Of a stretch of 64,000 nucleotides of DNA, positions 45,095-53,342 are shown one piece after another. This DNA comes from Marinomonas lutimaris. Its GTDB lineage: Bacteria; Pseudomonadota; Gammaproteobacteria; Pseudomonadales; Marinomonadaceae. The notes under the pieces were generated by a model. That model was not told where the DNA came from and did no database searches. It saw only the letters and a list, made by a program, of their open reading frames with translations. The DNA is taken from NCBI RefSeq assembly GCF_019426345.1, contig NZ_JAHLLW010000019.1, forward strand, positions 1-64,000, written 5' to 3'. The stretch's first letter is position 1. Each line of letters opens with the position of its first letter. The translations under genes were made by a program, and so were the position numbers.

Positions 45095-45151
45095 CGGCTA
45101 TCACATAGAAAAACCTTTGCACGAACCTAGTTGTCGTGCAAAGGCTTCTAG

Positions 45152-45880
45152 CTAAAGGTCAAATTGTGATGGCAACATCACCACATCTCGGATCGTCACA
45201 TGACGAGGACGCGTAAGCATAAAGATGAGCGCTTCAGCCACATCGCTGGCTTCCATTAAACTACCTTTTGCCTTGGCTTCTGCCAGCTTTTCCGCAGGCC
45301 AATCAGATAACAAAGAGGTAATAACTGGGCCAGGAGACACCGAGCCTACACGAATACCGTGTTTGCTGACCTGTCTACGTACCGTTTGCACAAAACAATT
45401 CATCGCCCATTTTGACGAAGCATAAACAGGTTCCCAAGGTGTCGGAAAATGACCCGCTAACGAACTGGTTATTAAAATATCCCCAACACCTCGTTCAATC
45501 ATATGCGGCAAGACATCACGCACGTTCTTGATAACTACGTTAATATTCAGATTCAACATTCGGTCTATGGCGTCATTATCGGCATCAACTAAATCACCGC
45601 CCACATACAAACCCGCATTGGCGTGAAAAATATCAATCACATTGGCTTTTTCTAAAATTCGCGGAACCATCGCCGAGCAAGCAGCTGGATCTAACAAATC
45701 GACAGAAAGAGTCATGACTGAGTCGCCATGCTTGTCTTGCAAGGCTTGTAATGCTGCCTCATCACGGTCAACAATAACAACCCTCGCCCCTTCAGCAATC
45801 ATACCTTCAACACTTGCCAATCCAATTCCTGACGCACCACCAGTGACGACGGCAATTTTTCCTGTTAATGATTTAGACAT
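45152..45880 (-). CDS. SDR-family oxidoreductase
   Basis: A 242-residue classical short-chain dehydrogenase with TGGASGIGLAS nucleotide loop, NAGLYVGG, a catalytic Ser in ITSSLAGH and YASSK. The C-terminal SPGPVITSLLSDWP loop is standard. Resembles the serine/3-hydroxy-acid dehydrogenase (YdfG) and ribitol-type group; the substrate is not defined. AGGATAAG precedes the ATG. Confidence 0.9.
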   Translation of the reverse strand: MSKSLTGKIAVVTGGASGIGLASVEGMIAEGARVVIVDRDEAALQALQDKHGDSVMTLSVDLLDPAACSAMVPRILEKANVIDIFHANAGLYVGGDLVDADNDAIDRMLNLNINVVIKNVRDVLPHMIERGVGDILITSSLAGHFPTPWEPVYASSKWAMNCFVQTVRRQVSKHGIRVGSVSPGPVITSLLSDWPAEKLAEAKAKGSLMEASDVAEALIFMLTRPRHVTIRDVVMLPSQFDL

Positions 45881-46191
45881 GTCTTATCCTGCTTATTGTT
45901 ATTAATTAATATGACAACACGCTACCATCCTATAGACCGTAAACTCTGCTACTTTTTTGTCTATAACTAATCCAAATCAACCTTTTAAAACATCAGCATT
46001 ACACAGAGTGTCACATGTAAAAAAGAGTATGCAAAAGATAGCCTTACACTTAAAAATGAAATAAAGGTCGTAGATAATTATGATAGTTCAATTTTTTTGA
46101 TCATTAACCTCAAAATACTCCGTTACACTATTCTGTTTTTTTTATATATAGTGCTTACATATTAAGTAACACCCACCCAACACTAAGGTAA
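45881..46191. other. A+T-rich intergenic region
   Basis: No gene is visible. It must hold the divergent promoters of the SDR and DoxX genes. The only symmetry noticed is a short ATTAATTAAT palindrome near 45901; I see no recognisable operator. Confidence 0.6.
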
Positions 46192-46197
46192 ATGAAA

Positions 46198-46638
46198 ATG
46201 ACAACATCGTTAATCCAAAAAATCACTAACACAACTTCTGGTATCGCTAGCACAATTTTGCGTATTCCAGTGGGTCTAATCCTAATGGCACATGGCGCGC
46301 AAAAATTGTTCGGTGCTTTTGGCGGTTACGGTCTAGAAGGTACTGGTCAGTGGATGGCATCTATTGGTCTAGAACCTGGCTACTTAATGGCCCTTTTAGC
46401 AGGTAGTGCAGAATTCTTTGGCGGCTTAGCACTGGTTATCGGTTTGCTTGTTCGTCCAGCTTCTGCAGTTGTTGCTTTCACTATGCTAATGGCGATCTTC
46501 TCTGTGCATATCTCAAACGGTTTGTTTATGGCAAACAATGGCTACGAATACGCCCTAACGCTTTTAGTTGTTGCTGTTTCTTTGGTATTTAGCGGTGCAG
46601 GCTCTTTCTCTGTTGATAAAGCGCTTTCAGCTAAATAG
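46198..46638 (+). CDS. DoxX-family membrane protein
   Basis: A four-helix inner-membrane protein of 146 residues with the family opening RIPVGLILMAHGAQKLFGAFGGYGLEGTGQWMASIGL and FFGGLALVIGLLVRPAS. Members are linked to thiol/redox stress and quinone metabolism without one established activity. An ATG six bases upstream is also present; AAGG is spaced better for the chosen one. Monocistronic, ending at a strong terminator. Confidence 0.9.
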   Translation: MTTSLIQKITNTTSGIASTILRIPVGLILMAHGAQKLFGAFGGYGLEGTGQWMASIGLEPGYLMALLAGSAEFFGGLALVIGLLVRPASAVVAFTMLMAIFSVHISNGLFMANNGYEYALTLLVVAVSLVFSGAGSFSVDKALSAK

Positions 46639-46660
46639 TTACCCTTTCTAAAAGCAATGT

Positions 46661-46697
46661 AAAAAGCCTCGATACTGAAAGGTATCGAGGCTTTTTA
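46661..46697 (+). terminator. Intrinsic terminator of the DoxX gene
   Basis: AAAAAGCCTCGATAC and GTATCGAGGCTTTTT form a perfect 15-bp stem with a six-base loop and T-tails on both strands, so it can also serve the convergent gene on the right. Confidence 0.93.
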
Positions 46698-46752
46698 TAC
46701 GTTATGAAAATCAGATCAAGAAAAAGGGAAATGCGAATAGGACTACCTGGGG

Positions 46753-47277
46753 TTATGGACTCAAGTCTGGGTTTTCATTCATCAATGAAGAATCCCAATG
46801 CTCCATCGCTTTGCCATCTTTTATACGCCAAGTATCAAACCAAGCGGTGGTGTAAGTACCCTTTTCAGTTTTTACCTTACGAGGTGTGATCACGGTAACT
46901 AGATCACCTTCAGCCATCACTTCTGCTACTGGCCAATTCAACTTATCTGCAACGGGCTTAGGCTTAGTTTTAAGTATTTCAGTGAAAAAATACACAACGG
47001 CATCACGCCCATTCGCCGCATTTGGGTTATGTTGAATATAATCTTTGGCAATAAATTCTGACGCCCTATCCCACTGATTCGCTTCTAATAACACTTTCAG
47101 AATATTATAAACTACCTGTTTATTCGCATGCAGTTTTGGGTCATCACTGACAAACAAAGCATCCGCATCGGCTCTAGCCACGACAGGAGTAGCAGGGGAA
47201 ATGGCGGCAGATTGTTCAGCGTACGCTGGAATATTTGTCACAGCAGCGAGGAAAGCCGCCAAAAAGACTCTTTTCAT
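46753..47277 (-). CDS. Secreted SnoaL/NTF2-like domain protein
   Basis: A 174-residue protein with a signal peptide (VFLAAFLAAVTNIPAYA) and a SnoaL-like alpha+beta barrel: ASEFIAKDYIQHNPNAANGRDAVVYFFTE and VTVITPRKVKTEKGTYTTAWFDTWRIKDGKAMEHWD. SnoaL-type proteins include polyketide cyclases and many uncharacterised lactone or aldehyde-handling proteins. Divergent from an HxlR regulator that probably controls it. AGGAGATAACC precedes the ATG. Confidence 0.82.
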   Translation of the reverse strand: MKRVFLAAFLAAVTNIPAYAEQSAAISPATPVVARADADALFVSDDPKLHANKQVVYNILKVLLEANQWDRASEFIAKDYIQHNPNAANGRDAVVYFFTEILKTKPKPVADKLNWPVAEVMAEGDLVTVITPRKVKTEKGTYTTAWFDTWRIKDGKAMEHWDSSLMNENPDLSP

Positions 47278-47311
47278 AAGGTTATCTCCTGCATAAAATC
47301 GTTACTCTTTG

Positions 47312-47350
47312 TTAGTCTATTTAAAATACTAGATATATATTAGAGACTAA
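47312..47350. promoter_or_regulatory. Inverted repeat between the SnoaL-like and HxlR genes
   Basis: TTAGTCT (47312-47318) and AGACTAA (47344-47350) are complementary over seven bases around an A+T-rich core, and GTAAC occurs twice nearby (47387 and 47398). Either could be the HxlR operator; the evidence is symmetry and position only. Confidence 0.3.
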
Positions 47351-47408
47351 TGAGCCATTGTAAATAAGGCAGTTTTTAAGCAGTAAGTAACATAGAGGTA
47401 ACTACCTA

Positions 47409-47819
47409 ATGGACAATTCAGATCAAACAAACCCTGAGTCAATAACGCCACTGCATAATAAACAGAACACAAAAGCATTTGAAGCTTGTCCAATTCGCGA
47501 CGTGTTAGATAGGATTGGAGGCAAATGGAGTATGTTGCTACTTCTGACGCTAGCAAGCGAAGCCCACCGATTTAGCGCATTACGTCGCGCAGTTCCCGAT
47601 ATTTCACAACGCATGCTGACCCAAACATTACGAGATTTACAGCATGATGGTTTTATCAGTCGCCATGTTTACCCAACGGTGCCACCAAGTGTGGAATACA
47701 AATTAACTGCTCTTGGTCACTCGCTGCTTGAGCCATTACAACAATTAACCAAGTGGGCTGACGCCAATCATGATGCCATTCGTGCCGCACGAGTAGAATT
47801 TAAACAGAATGCCGTTTGA
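47409..47819 (+). CDS. HxlR-family transcriptional regulator
   Basis: A 136-residue winged-helix protein with the HxlR signature: [60 protein letters not shown]. The N-terminal Cys at about residue 28 is the residue used by some members to sense quinones or electrophiles. Divergent from a secreted SnoaL-like protein. Effector unknown. Confidence 0.93.
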   Translation: MDNSDQTNPESITPLHNKQNTKAFEACPIRDVLDRIGGKWSMLLLLTLASEAHRFSALRRAVPDISQRMLTQTLRDLQHDGFISRHVYPTVPPSVEYKLTALGHSLLEPLQQLTKWADANHDAIRAARVEFKQNAV

Positions 47820-47842
47820 TGAAAAAACAGCCGTTTAAAGAC

Positions 47843-48024
47843 AAAAAGCCCCGATAGTTTCCTATCAGGGCTTTCATCTTCGTTACGCAAATTCAGCAAT
47901 TACTTGCCTGTAGCGTGAAAAACATAGTCAACAAGCAATACTTCACCGAGGTTGATAAACAGTGGTACGCGAACCATAGCGCCAGTCACCAAGAAAGCCG
48001 GTTTAAAACCGCCGTTTGCGGTAT
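47843..48024. repeat. Direct repeat A: decayed copy of the efp 3' end and terminator
   Basis: This 182-bp stretch aligns with 49954-50150 in the same orientation, with 12 mismatches and one 15-bp deletion counted by eye. It contains the terminator hairpin (47843-47875) and the last codons of efp. With repeat B it brackets a 1.9-kb LysR/SnoaL/Atu4866 cassette. Confidence 0.92.
47900..48024 (-). pseudogene. efp 3' fragment
   Basis: Read leftward it encodes a remnant of the EF-P C-terminus, including [18 protein letters not shown] and ending ATGK-stop, as in the intact gene at 50011-50586. Five codons are missing in frame and several residues differ. There is no start codon or ribosome site, so it is a fragment rather than a gene. 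Its terminator now lies behind the Atu4866-like gene and may serve it. Confidence 0.88.
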
Positions 48025-48059
48025 TTTTTAAACAACATATATTGGCAGTGTCTACTATT

Positions 48060-48314
48060 TTACTGACGATACAAAATCATACCAGCGTGATAAAGCACTC
48101 CATCTATAAAGGTGCCATCAGCAGTAAAACCTGTGTCATCCCAATACTCGATATAATCGCCAGAAATTCGATAGCGCCCTTGATAAGCCACTTCTTTATT
48201 CCCTCTTGCTTCAATATAACGGTTATTAGGTAATAGTTGATGTCGTATGTAGCTATCCTCTGTCATCCACATACCGACATAAGGATGCGGAACCTCTGGC
48301 TCTTTTTTAGCCAT
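48060..48314 (-). CDS. Atu4866-domain small protein
   Basis: An 84-residue protein matching the Atu4866 family: [54 protein letters not shown] and [12 protein letters not shown]. The fold is a small beta-barrel of unknown function. It follows the secreted SnoaL-like gene by six bases on the same strand, so the two form an operon opposite a LysR regulator. Confidence 0.82.
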   Translation of the reverse strand: MAKKEPEVPHPYVGMWMTEDSYIRHQLLPNNRYIEARGNKEVAYQGRYRISGDYIEYWDDTGFTADGTFIDGVLYHAGMILYRQ

Positions 48315-48320
48315 AATCTT

Positions 48321-48887
48321 TCAATGTTCCTTTTTCATCGCATCGTAGTAATGTGCAATATCTTTAGCTTCAACAACCCACGCATAATTCAGTTCTTGAT
48401 GAATCTTCCATTCGCCAGAATCACATCTCCAGCCCAATTGAGAACGTCCGTTAAATGGAATAACTCCACCACTTTTTTGCGTTATTGTGCCAACAAACCC
48501 GATGGTTGTTGACGAAACCTTATCGCCAACAAGTTCACTATGCCCTTCTGTCAGAGCATGTGTAACTGATTCAGCGTTTGCTTGTAAGCCCTCCCAGTTA
48601 GCACCATAGATCGCGGCATTATCAAACAACTGATTATCACCTGGGGCAAAGTTATCCCAATAAATACCCGCTGGGTCTTGCAAGTTATAGTAACGGCTCA
48701 TTTTAGTAGCAAAAATGAACTCGGGGGCATCTGTCTTTTTTTCCCACCCCTTCATAATCCAATGCTTATGAAGTTCCAATGGAGAGTCTGCACCAGTTTG
48801 TGCACAAGTATGCTCCGCTGCTTGTAGCTGCACAGAACCTAAACTAAAAAAAAGTACTAGAGAAAGAGTCGATTTGAGATGTGTCAT
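48321..48887 (-). CDS. Secreted SnoaL/NTF2-like protein of the LysR cassette
   Basis: A 188-residue exported protein with signal peptide LVLFFSLGSVQLQAAE and a SnoaL-type domain: DAPEFIFATKMSRYYNLQDPAGIYWDNFAPGD, SRSQLGW-like strand and WKIHQELNYAWVVEAKD. Two cysteines (AEHTCAQ and WRCDSG) could form a disulfide. First gene of a two-gene unit with the Atu4866-like gene; AAAAGGTGATCT precedes the ATG. Enzymatic role unknown. Confidence 0.78.
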   Translation of the reverse strand: MTHLKSTLSLVLFFSLGSVQLQAAEHTCAQTGADSPLELHKHWIMKGWEKKTDAPEFIFATKMSRYYNLQDPAGIYWDNFAPGDNQLFDNAAIYGANWEGLQANAESVTHALTEGHSELVGDKVSSTTIGFVGTITQKSGGVIPFNGRSQLGWRCDSGEWKIHQELNYAWVVEAKDIAHYYDAMKKEH

Positions 48888-49012
48888 AGATCACCTTTTA
48901 TATTGTCAGAGTAGAATCGAGACATTGCTATGTCTCAACTTGCTTTAACATTATAAAAACGTGATATTGATTAGAGTAGATAGCCATTACTTGACATATT
49001 GGTAAGCAAATT

Positions 49013-49915
49013 ATGACAATGAAAATCGACCTGAATATCCTGCCAGTTTTTATCGCCGTCGCGGAAGAACACAATTTCCGAGTAGCAGCCGACAGATTAG
49101 GAATAACACGATCTGCAGTCAGTCAGATGATTAGAAAGCTTGAGGATCAACTAGGCATCGCTTTATTTACCCGAACCACAAGAAGCGTGAAACTAACTGA
49201 AGCAGGAGAACATCTTTACAGCCAAATGCGCCCCCAATTAGAGAATGTGAACTCTTCTTTAGAAGATATTACCAGCCACAAATCCCCACGAGGATTACTA
49301 AGAATAGCTTCGACCTCTATTGCAGAACCTTTTTTATCTGGAAAGTTTATTGTCGAGTTTTCAAAAAAGTACCCAGACATTGAGTTGGATATTACAGTCA
49401 CCGATGATGAATTTGATATTGTAAAAGCAGGCTTTGATGCAGGAGTTCGTCTTGGTGACAGCCTAGAACAAGATATGATCGCCCTGCCTATCTGCGGCTT
49501 ACAAAGAGATATGGCTGTTGCTTCGCCAGACTACATAGCGCAGCAAGGTATTCCAAAACACCCTAAAGACTTACTCAATCATCGCTGCATTGGTTGGCGC
49601 CCAAAGCTAAACAATCGCCCCTATTATTGGGAGTTTAGTGAAAACGAAAAAGACTTTGAGGTGTCGGTAGAGCCTCAAATCACCACTAATGACTTCCGAT
49701 TAATGTTGCGCGTTGCACTGGCTGGGGGTGGAATCACTTTTGCGACAGAAGAAACCTTCCGCCCCTTTATTAAGGCAGGCAAACTAGTCCCCTTACTCGA
49801 AGAGTTTCTGCCAACTTTTTCTGGCTTTTACTTCTTTTACCCAAACCGAGAAAACATGTCTCCGAAATTAAGGGCCATGGTAGATTTTGTAAAATCTTGG
49901 AAACAAACGAATTGA
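49013..49915 (+). CDS. LysR-family regulator of the SnoaL/Atu4866 cassette
   Basis: A 300-residue LysR protein with N-terminal helix-turn-helix (RLGITRSAVSQMIRKLEDQLGIALFTRTTRSVKLTEAG) and a C-terminal effector domain containing GVRLGDSLEQDMIALPI, typical of the large CrgA/AaeR-like branch. Divergent from the SnoaL-like/Atu4866 pair, which is a recurrent pairing for Atu4866 proteins as I recall. Lies between the two efp 3' repeats. Confidence 0.92.
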   Translation: MTMKIDLNILPVFIAVAEEHNFRVAADRLGITRSAVSQMIRKLEDQLGIALFTRTTRSVKLTEAGEHLYSQMRPQLENVNSSLEDITSHKSPRGLLRIASTSIAEPFLSGKFIVEFSKKYPDIELDITVTDDEFDIVKAGFDAGVRLGDSLEQDMIALPICGLQRDMAVASPDYIAQQGIPKHPKDLLNHRCIGWRPKLNNRPYYWEFSENEKDFEVSVEPQITTNDFRLMLRVALAGGGITFATEETFRPFIKAGKLVPLLEEFLPTFSGFYFFYPNRENMSPKLRAMVDFVKSWKQTN

Positions 49916-49951
49916 TTACCAAGCTAGCTATCTAACAGTTCACAATCGTAT

Positions 49952-49986
49952 AAAAAAAGCCCCGATAGTTTCCTATCGGGGCTTTC
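49952..49986 (-). terminator. Intrinsic terminator of efp
   Basis: On the minus strand GAAAGCCCCGATAG, a short loop, then CTATCGGGGCTTTTTTT: a G+C-rich stem followed by T residues, 25 bp after the efp stop codon. A near-identical hairpin sits in repeat A. Confidence 0.92.
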
Positions 49987-50150
49987 ATCTTCGTTACGCA
50001 AATTCAGGAATTACTTGCCTGTAGCGCGAGAAACGTAATCGCCAGTACGAGTATCAACACGCAATACTTCACCGATGTTGATAAACAGTGGTACGCGAAC
50101 CATAGCACCAGTCACCAAGAAAGCCGGTTTAGAACCGCCGTTAGCAGTAT
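49954..50150. repeat. Direct repeat B: intact efp 3' end and terminator
   Basis: The functional counterpart of repeat A, comprising the last 140 bases of efp and its terminator. Same orientation as repeat A, 1.9 kb away. Confidence 0.92.
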
Positions 50151-50586
50151 CGCCTTTTACACCAGGGTCAGTTTCTTTTACTTCAAGCTCGATGAAGTTA
50201 GGAGCAGCAACCGCCAATGGCGCACCGTTGTATAAAGTTACAACGTATTTTTCTTGCTCTTTAAGCCACTTGATCGTGTCGCCAACAGCTGTTTCATCCG
50301 CTGCGTGTTGTTCGAAAGAACCATCCACAGCCATGAAGTGCCAGAACTCGCCGTCGGTGTACAAGTACTCCATATCGGTGTCCATTACGTCAGCAGTTTC
50401 TAGTGTATCACCAGATTTAAAAGTACGTTCCCAAACGCGACCTGTTTTTAGGTTACGCAGCTTGATGCGGTTAAAGGCTTGGCCTTTACCTGGTTTAACG
50501 TGTTCGTTGTCGATAATCGCACATGGATCGTTGTCGACCATTACTTTAGAACCGCTGCGCATTTCGCTGGTAGAAATATTAGCCAT
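50011..50586 (-). CDS. efp: Elongation factor P
   Basis: EF-P relieves ribosome stalling at polyproline stretches. The 191 residues form three beta-barrel domains; domain I carries the loop VKPGKGQAF with Lys34, the residue beta-lysylated by EpmA in E. coli and conserved here with its context. GAGGATGT precedes the ATG. Divergent from epmB across 187 bp that contains a long inverted repeat. Confidence 0.97.
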   Translation of the reverse strand: MANISTSEMRSGSKVMVDNDPCAIIDNEHVKPGKGQAFNRIKLRNLKTGRVWERTFKSGDTLETADVMDTDMEYLYTDGEFWHFMAVDGSFEQHAADETAVGDTIKWLKEQEKYVVTLYNGAPLAVAAPNFIELEVKETDPGVKGDTANGGSKPAFLVTGAMVRVPLFINIGEVLRVDTRTGDYVSRATGK

Positions 50587-50645
50587 ACATCCTCACAGTA
50601 TATTTTTAGAGAAAAGGCTCTGACTGGCGTATCATGTCAGTCCCA

Positions 50646-50720
50646 AGATCTCTGCAAACTTCTTTTTATATCATTTAGAACCACTAAATAGACAAATAAA
50701 AAGAGCGTTTGCAAAGATCT
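50646..50720. promoter_or_regulatory. Long inverted repeat between efp and epmB
   Basis: Arms of about 24-25 bases (50646-50669 and 50696-50720) share AGATCT, TGCAAAC/GTTTGCA and CTTTTTAT/ATAAAAAG with two small mismatched spots. Inside them ATTTAG and CTAAAT form an inner stem, so the whole 75 bp can fold as one hairpin. A smaller TGGCC/GGCCA hairpin follows at 50732-50746. The efp and epmB promoters must lie in or beside it. Confidence 0.7.
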
Positions 50721-50773
50721 CTGAGAGCCACTGGCCGAGTAGGCCAAAATAAGTTGGCGCAATCATAACCCAA

Positions 50774-51817
50774 ATGAACACAATTTTGCAGATATTTGAC
50801 GTGATCCCTATTCAAACAAAGAACAATTTAAGCTGGTCGCAGCACCTGTCACAGGCCCTAACCTCCTTACCTGAACTGGTTGAGCATTTAGGCTTACCAA
50901 AAAGTCTTGCTCAACAAGGCATAGAAGCGCATCAGAGCTTCAAATTATTGGTGCCTCGCCCTTATTTGTCGCGCATTGAATATGGCAACCCTAACGATCC
51001 GCTGCTGCTGCAAGTCTTACCCAGCATCGCAGAGATGCAAAAGGTTCCAGGTTACACAAAGGATCCATTAGAAGAAGCAGACCACAATCCACAAAAAGCC
51101 ATCGTGCATAAATACAAACGCCGTTTGTTGGTGATTACGACTGGCACTTGCGCGGTAAATTGTCGTTACTGTTTCCGTCGCCATTTTCCTTATGGCGATA
51201 ATCAATTGGCGCAAGCAGAATGGGACTCGGTAATCGACTATCTAAAAGCCCATCCAGAAGTCAACGAAGTGATCTTAAGTGGTGGCGATCCCTTAATGAT
51301 GAAAGACGCTTTGCTCGCTGACAAAGTCCGCAAGCTTGATGCCTTGCCACAAATAAAACGTCTGCGCATTCATTCACGTTTGCCAGTAGTAATTCCTGAC
51401 CGCGTTTGCGACGACATGCTGGCGTGGATCAAGGCAAGTCGCCTAAACATTGTCATGGTGTGGCACATTAATCATGCCAATGAAATGGACGAAGAACTTG
51501 CCGAGGCAGCCTATAAGCTGAAAAGAGCGGGCGTTACCTTGCTCAACCAAGGCGTTCTACTAAAAGGCGTGAACGACTCCGTAGAAGCTCAAGTCAATTT
51601 GAGCGAAGCCGTGTTTGATGCAGGAATTTTGCCTTACTACATGTTCACGCTAGATCCGGTAGAGGGCGCGGCACACTTTGATATTTCCATCGAAGATGCG
51701 CAACGCTTGATGGGAAAAGTCGCCGCTGAATTGCCAGGTTATTTAGTGCCAAGGCTCGCCAAGGAAATCCCCGGCAAACCAGCGAAAAGCATGTTTGCAC
51801 CACTACTTGGGGACTGA
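50774..51817 (+). CDS. epmB: EF-P lysine 2,3-aminomutase
   Basis: EpmB (YjeK) is a radical-SAM, PLP-dependent enzyme that turns (S)-alpha-lysine into (R)-beta-lysine for EpmA. The 347-residue protein has the cluster motif CAVNCRYCFRRHFPYGDN, VILSGGDPLMM, and the C-terminal PLP-region PGKPAKSMFAPLLGD, and matches the length of E. coli EpmB. Directly divergent from efp, so substrate protein and modifying enzyme are encoded together. No clear ribosome site before the ATG. Confidence 0.95.
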   Translation: MNTILQIFDVIPIQTKNNLSWSQHLSQALTSLPELVEHLGLPKSLAQQGIEAHQSFKLLVPRPYLSRIEYGNPNDPLLLQVLPSIAEMQKVPGYTKDPLEEADHNPQKAIVHKYKRRLLVITTGTCAVNCRYCFRRHFPYGDNQLAQAEWDSVIDYLKAHPEVNEVILSGGDPLMMKDALLADKVRKLDALPQIKRLRIHSRLPVVIPDRVCDDMLAWIKASRLNIVMVWHINHANEMDEELAEAAYKLKRAGVTLLNQGVLLKGVNDSVEAQVNLSEAVFDAGILPYYMFTLDPVEGAAHFDISIEDAQRLMGKVAAELPGYLVPRLAKEIPGKPAKSMFAPLLGD

Positions 51818-51823
51818 TTCGCT

Positions 51824-53176
51824 TTATCTGAGCAGCGCAATACGACCGACTTTTACTTGCTGACGTCGAATACTTACGTTTGGCGCAAGCTGGTATAAGT
51901 CACCATTTCGTCCGATCAATTGATCAGGCACATGGCTGAGCTTCGCCACGTCAGCGTTAGCATCCAAATGTTTCGGCTCACCATGAACGGGAATCGCTAA
52001 TTGCGGCTGCACCCAAGTATAAAGCTGCTTAAGCTCTTCTCGGCAAGGATGACCACTAACATGAATGGTTAAGTCGGTTTCATGGGCTTGCAAGGTGCGG
52101 ATTTTCCGACCTTTAAATTGCTCGGCTAATCTGTCTATAGCCTGCTCATTGCCAGGAATGCGCATGGAACTAAAAATCACCAAATCATCGGCTTCAAGAC
52201 TCAAATCAAAACAATTATCGGCGGCCAATCGGTTCAAGGTCGCCCTTGGTTCCCCTTGGCTTCCTGTGACCACCGCCAATACTTCTTCTCTTGGTAAATA
52301 GCCGAGATGCGCGGCGTCGATAATCGGTAAATCATCTGGCCAATGACCTGTCACCCGTGCCGCGCTAACCATGTTTGTCAGCGATCTTCCGATCAAGGCA
52401 AGGTAACGACCTGTCTCTTTTGCGACTTGCCCCAATGCCACTAAACGAGCAACATTACTACTAAAACAACCGACTACAACACGGTTCTTTTCTGCCTCAA
52501 TGGTTTTTAATAAGCCCTGATAACAATCACTTTCAGATGGCGAGAAACCCTCTTTTAGCGCATTGGTAGAATCACACACCATGGCGAGAATATTTTCTTT
52601 GGCTAATGCTTGAAAGGCTGCGGAAGAAAACGCATCACCCAAAATCGGCTTTTTATCGATTTTCCAATCACCCGTATGAAAGATACGACCAGCAGGCGTG
52701 TCGATGGTCATCGCATAAGGTTCTGGAACAGAATGAGTCAATCCCAACCATTTGACATTAAACACACCAATCTTTTTGGTTTCGTTTTCTTTCACTTCAA
52801 TAATCGGCACTTGATCGGTCAAACCCACTTGAACCAACTTACGACGCAAAACCTCTGCGGTAAAAGCCGTAGTGTAAACAGGACATTTAAAACGTCGCCA
52901 CAAAAAAGGTAAAGCGCCCACATGATCTTCATGAGCGTGAGTGATCACAATGCCAGCTAAACGTTCTTTTTGCTCGGTGATAAAACGTGGGTCTGCGCAA
53001 ACAATCTCAGAAGTCCGCAAATCATCAGGCGCTAACGGTTCATTGAAGGAAACACCACAATCCACCATCAACCATTGGCCGTCATGACCATAAAGGTTCA
53101 TGTTCATGCCAATTTCGCCGGTGCCTCCTAAAGGCAAAAACCACAAATCCTCTTGCGAGGGAATCAAAGATGAAAT
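51824..53176 (-). CDS. RNase J-like metallo-beta-lactamase/beta-CASP hydrolase
   Basis: A ~451-residue member of the RNase J family: LGGTGEIGMNMN, zinc motif HAHEDH, THSVPEPYAMTI, FHTGDWKID, then the beta-CASP part with GCFSSNVARL, TGSQGE and SGHPCREE. It lacks the C-terminal ~100 residues of full RNase J (about 555). No ATG exists before the core. AAGGAG is six bases before an in-frame AUU at 53176, taken here as start; a UUG nine bases further in and a UUG at 53203 are alternatives with poor spacing or no ribosome site. Convergent with epmB. Confidence 0.78.
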   Translation of the reverse strand: MSSLIPSQEDLWFLPLGGTGEIGMNMNLYGHDGQWLMVDCGVSFNEPLAPDDLRTSEIVCADPRFITEQKERLAGIVITHAHEDHVGALPFLWRRFKCPVYTTAFTAEVLRRKLVQVGLTDQVPIIEVKENETKKIGVFNVKWLGLTHSVPEPYAMTIDTPAGRIFHTGDWKIDKKPILGDAFSSAAFQALAKENILAMVCDSTNALKEGFSPSESDCYQGLLKTIEAEKNRVVVGCFSSNVARLVALGQVAKETGRYLALIGRSLTNMVSAARVTGHWPDDLPIIDAAHLGYLPREEVLAVVTGSQGEPRATLNRLAADNCFDLSLEADDLVIFSSMRIPGNEQAIDRLAEQFKGRKIRTLQAHETDLTIHVSGHPCREELKQLYTWVQPQLAIPVHGEPKHLDANADVAKLSHVPDQLIGRNGDLYQLAPNVSIRRQQVKVGRIALLR

Positions 53177-53273
53177 AACGCACTCCTTGTGAATACAGGT
53201 CAATTGGCTCTATGGTACGCATTTTTCGTAAATATCCCAGCGCGCTCGTTACGATTGGATAAAAGAAACTAAA

Positions 53274-53316
53274 ATAAAAAACCTCTTTCTACTTTTTAGG
53301 TAAAAAGAGGTTTTAT
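53274..53316 (-). terminator. Intrinsic terminator of the amidohydrolase gene
   Basis: AAAACCTCTTT and AAAGAGGTTTT form a stem which on the minus strand is followed by TTATTTT, 27 bp after the amidohydrolase stop. Confidence 0.75.
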
Positions 53317-53342
53317 CGAATCAAGAATATATAAACGATGCT

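Noticed and set aside
47900-48314. A fusion of the Atu4866-like protein with the EF-P C-terminal fragment.
   Set aside because: The Atu4866 frame stops at 48060, before the EF-P fragment, and the fragment has no start codon.
47843-50150. Interpretation of the efp repeats as attL/attR of an integrative element.
   Set aside because: No integrase, recombination-directionality factor or mobility gene lies between the repeats; the repeat is recorded without calling a mobile element.
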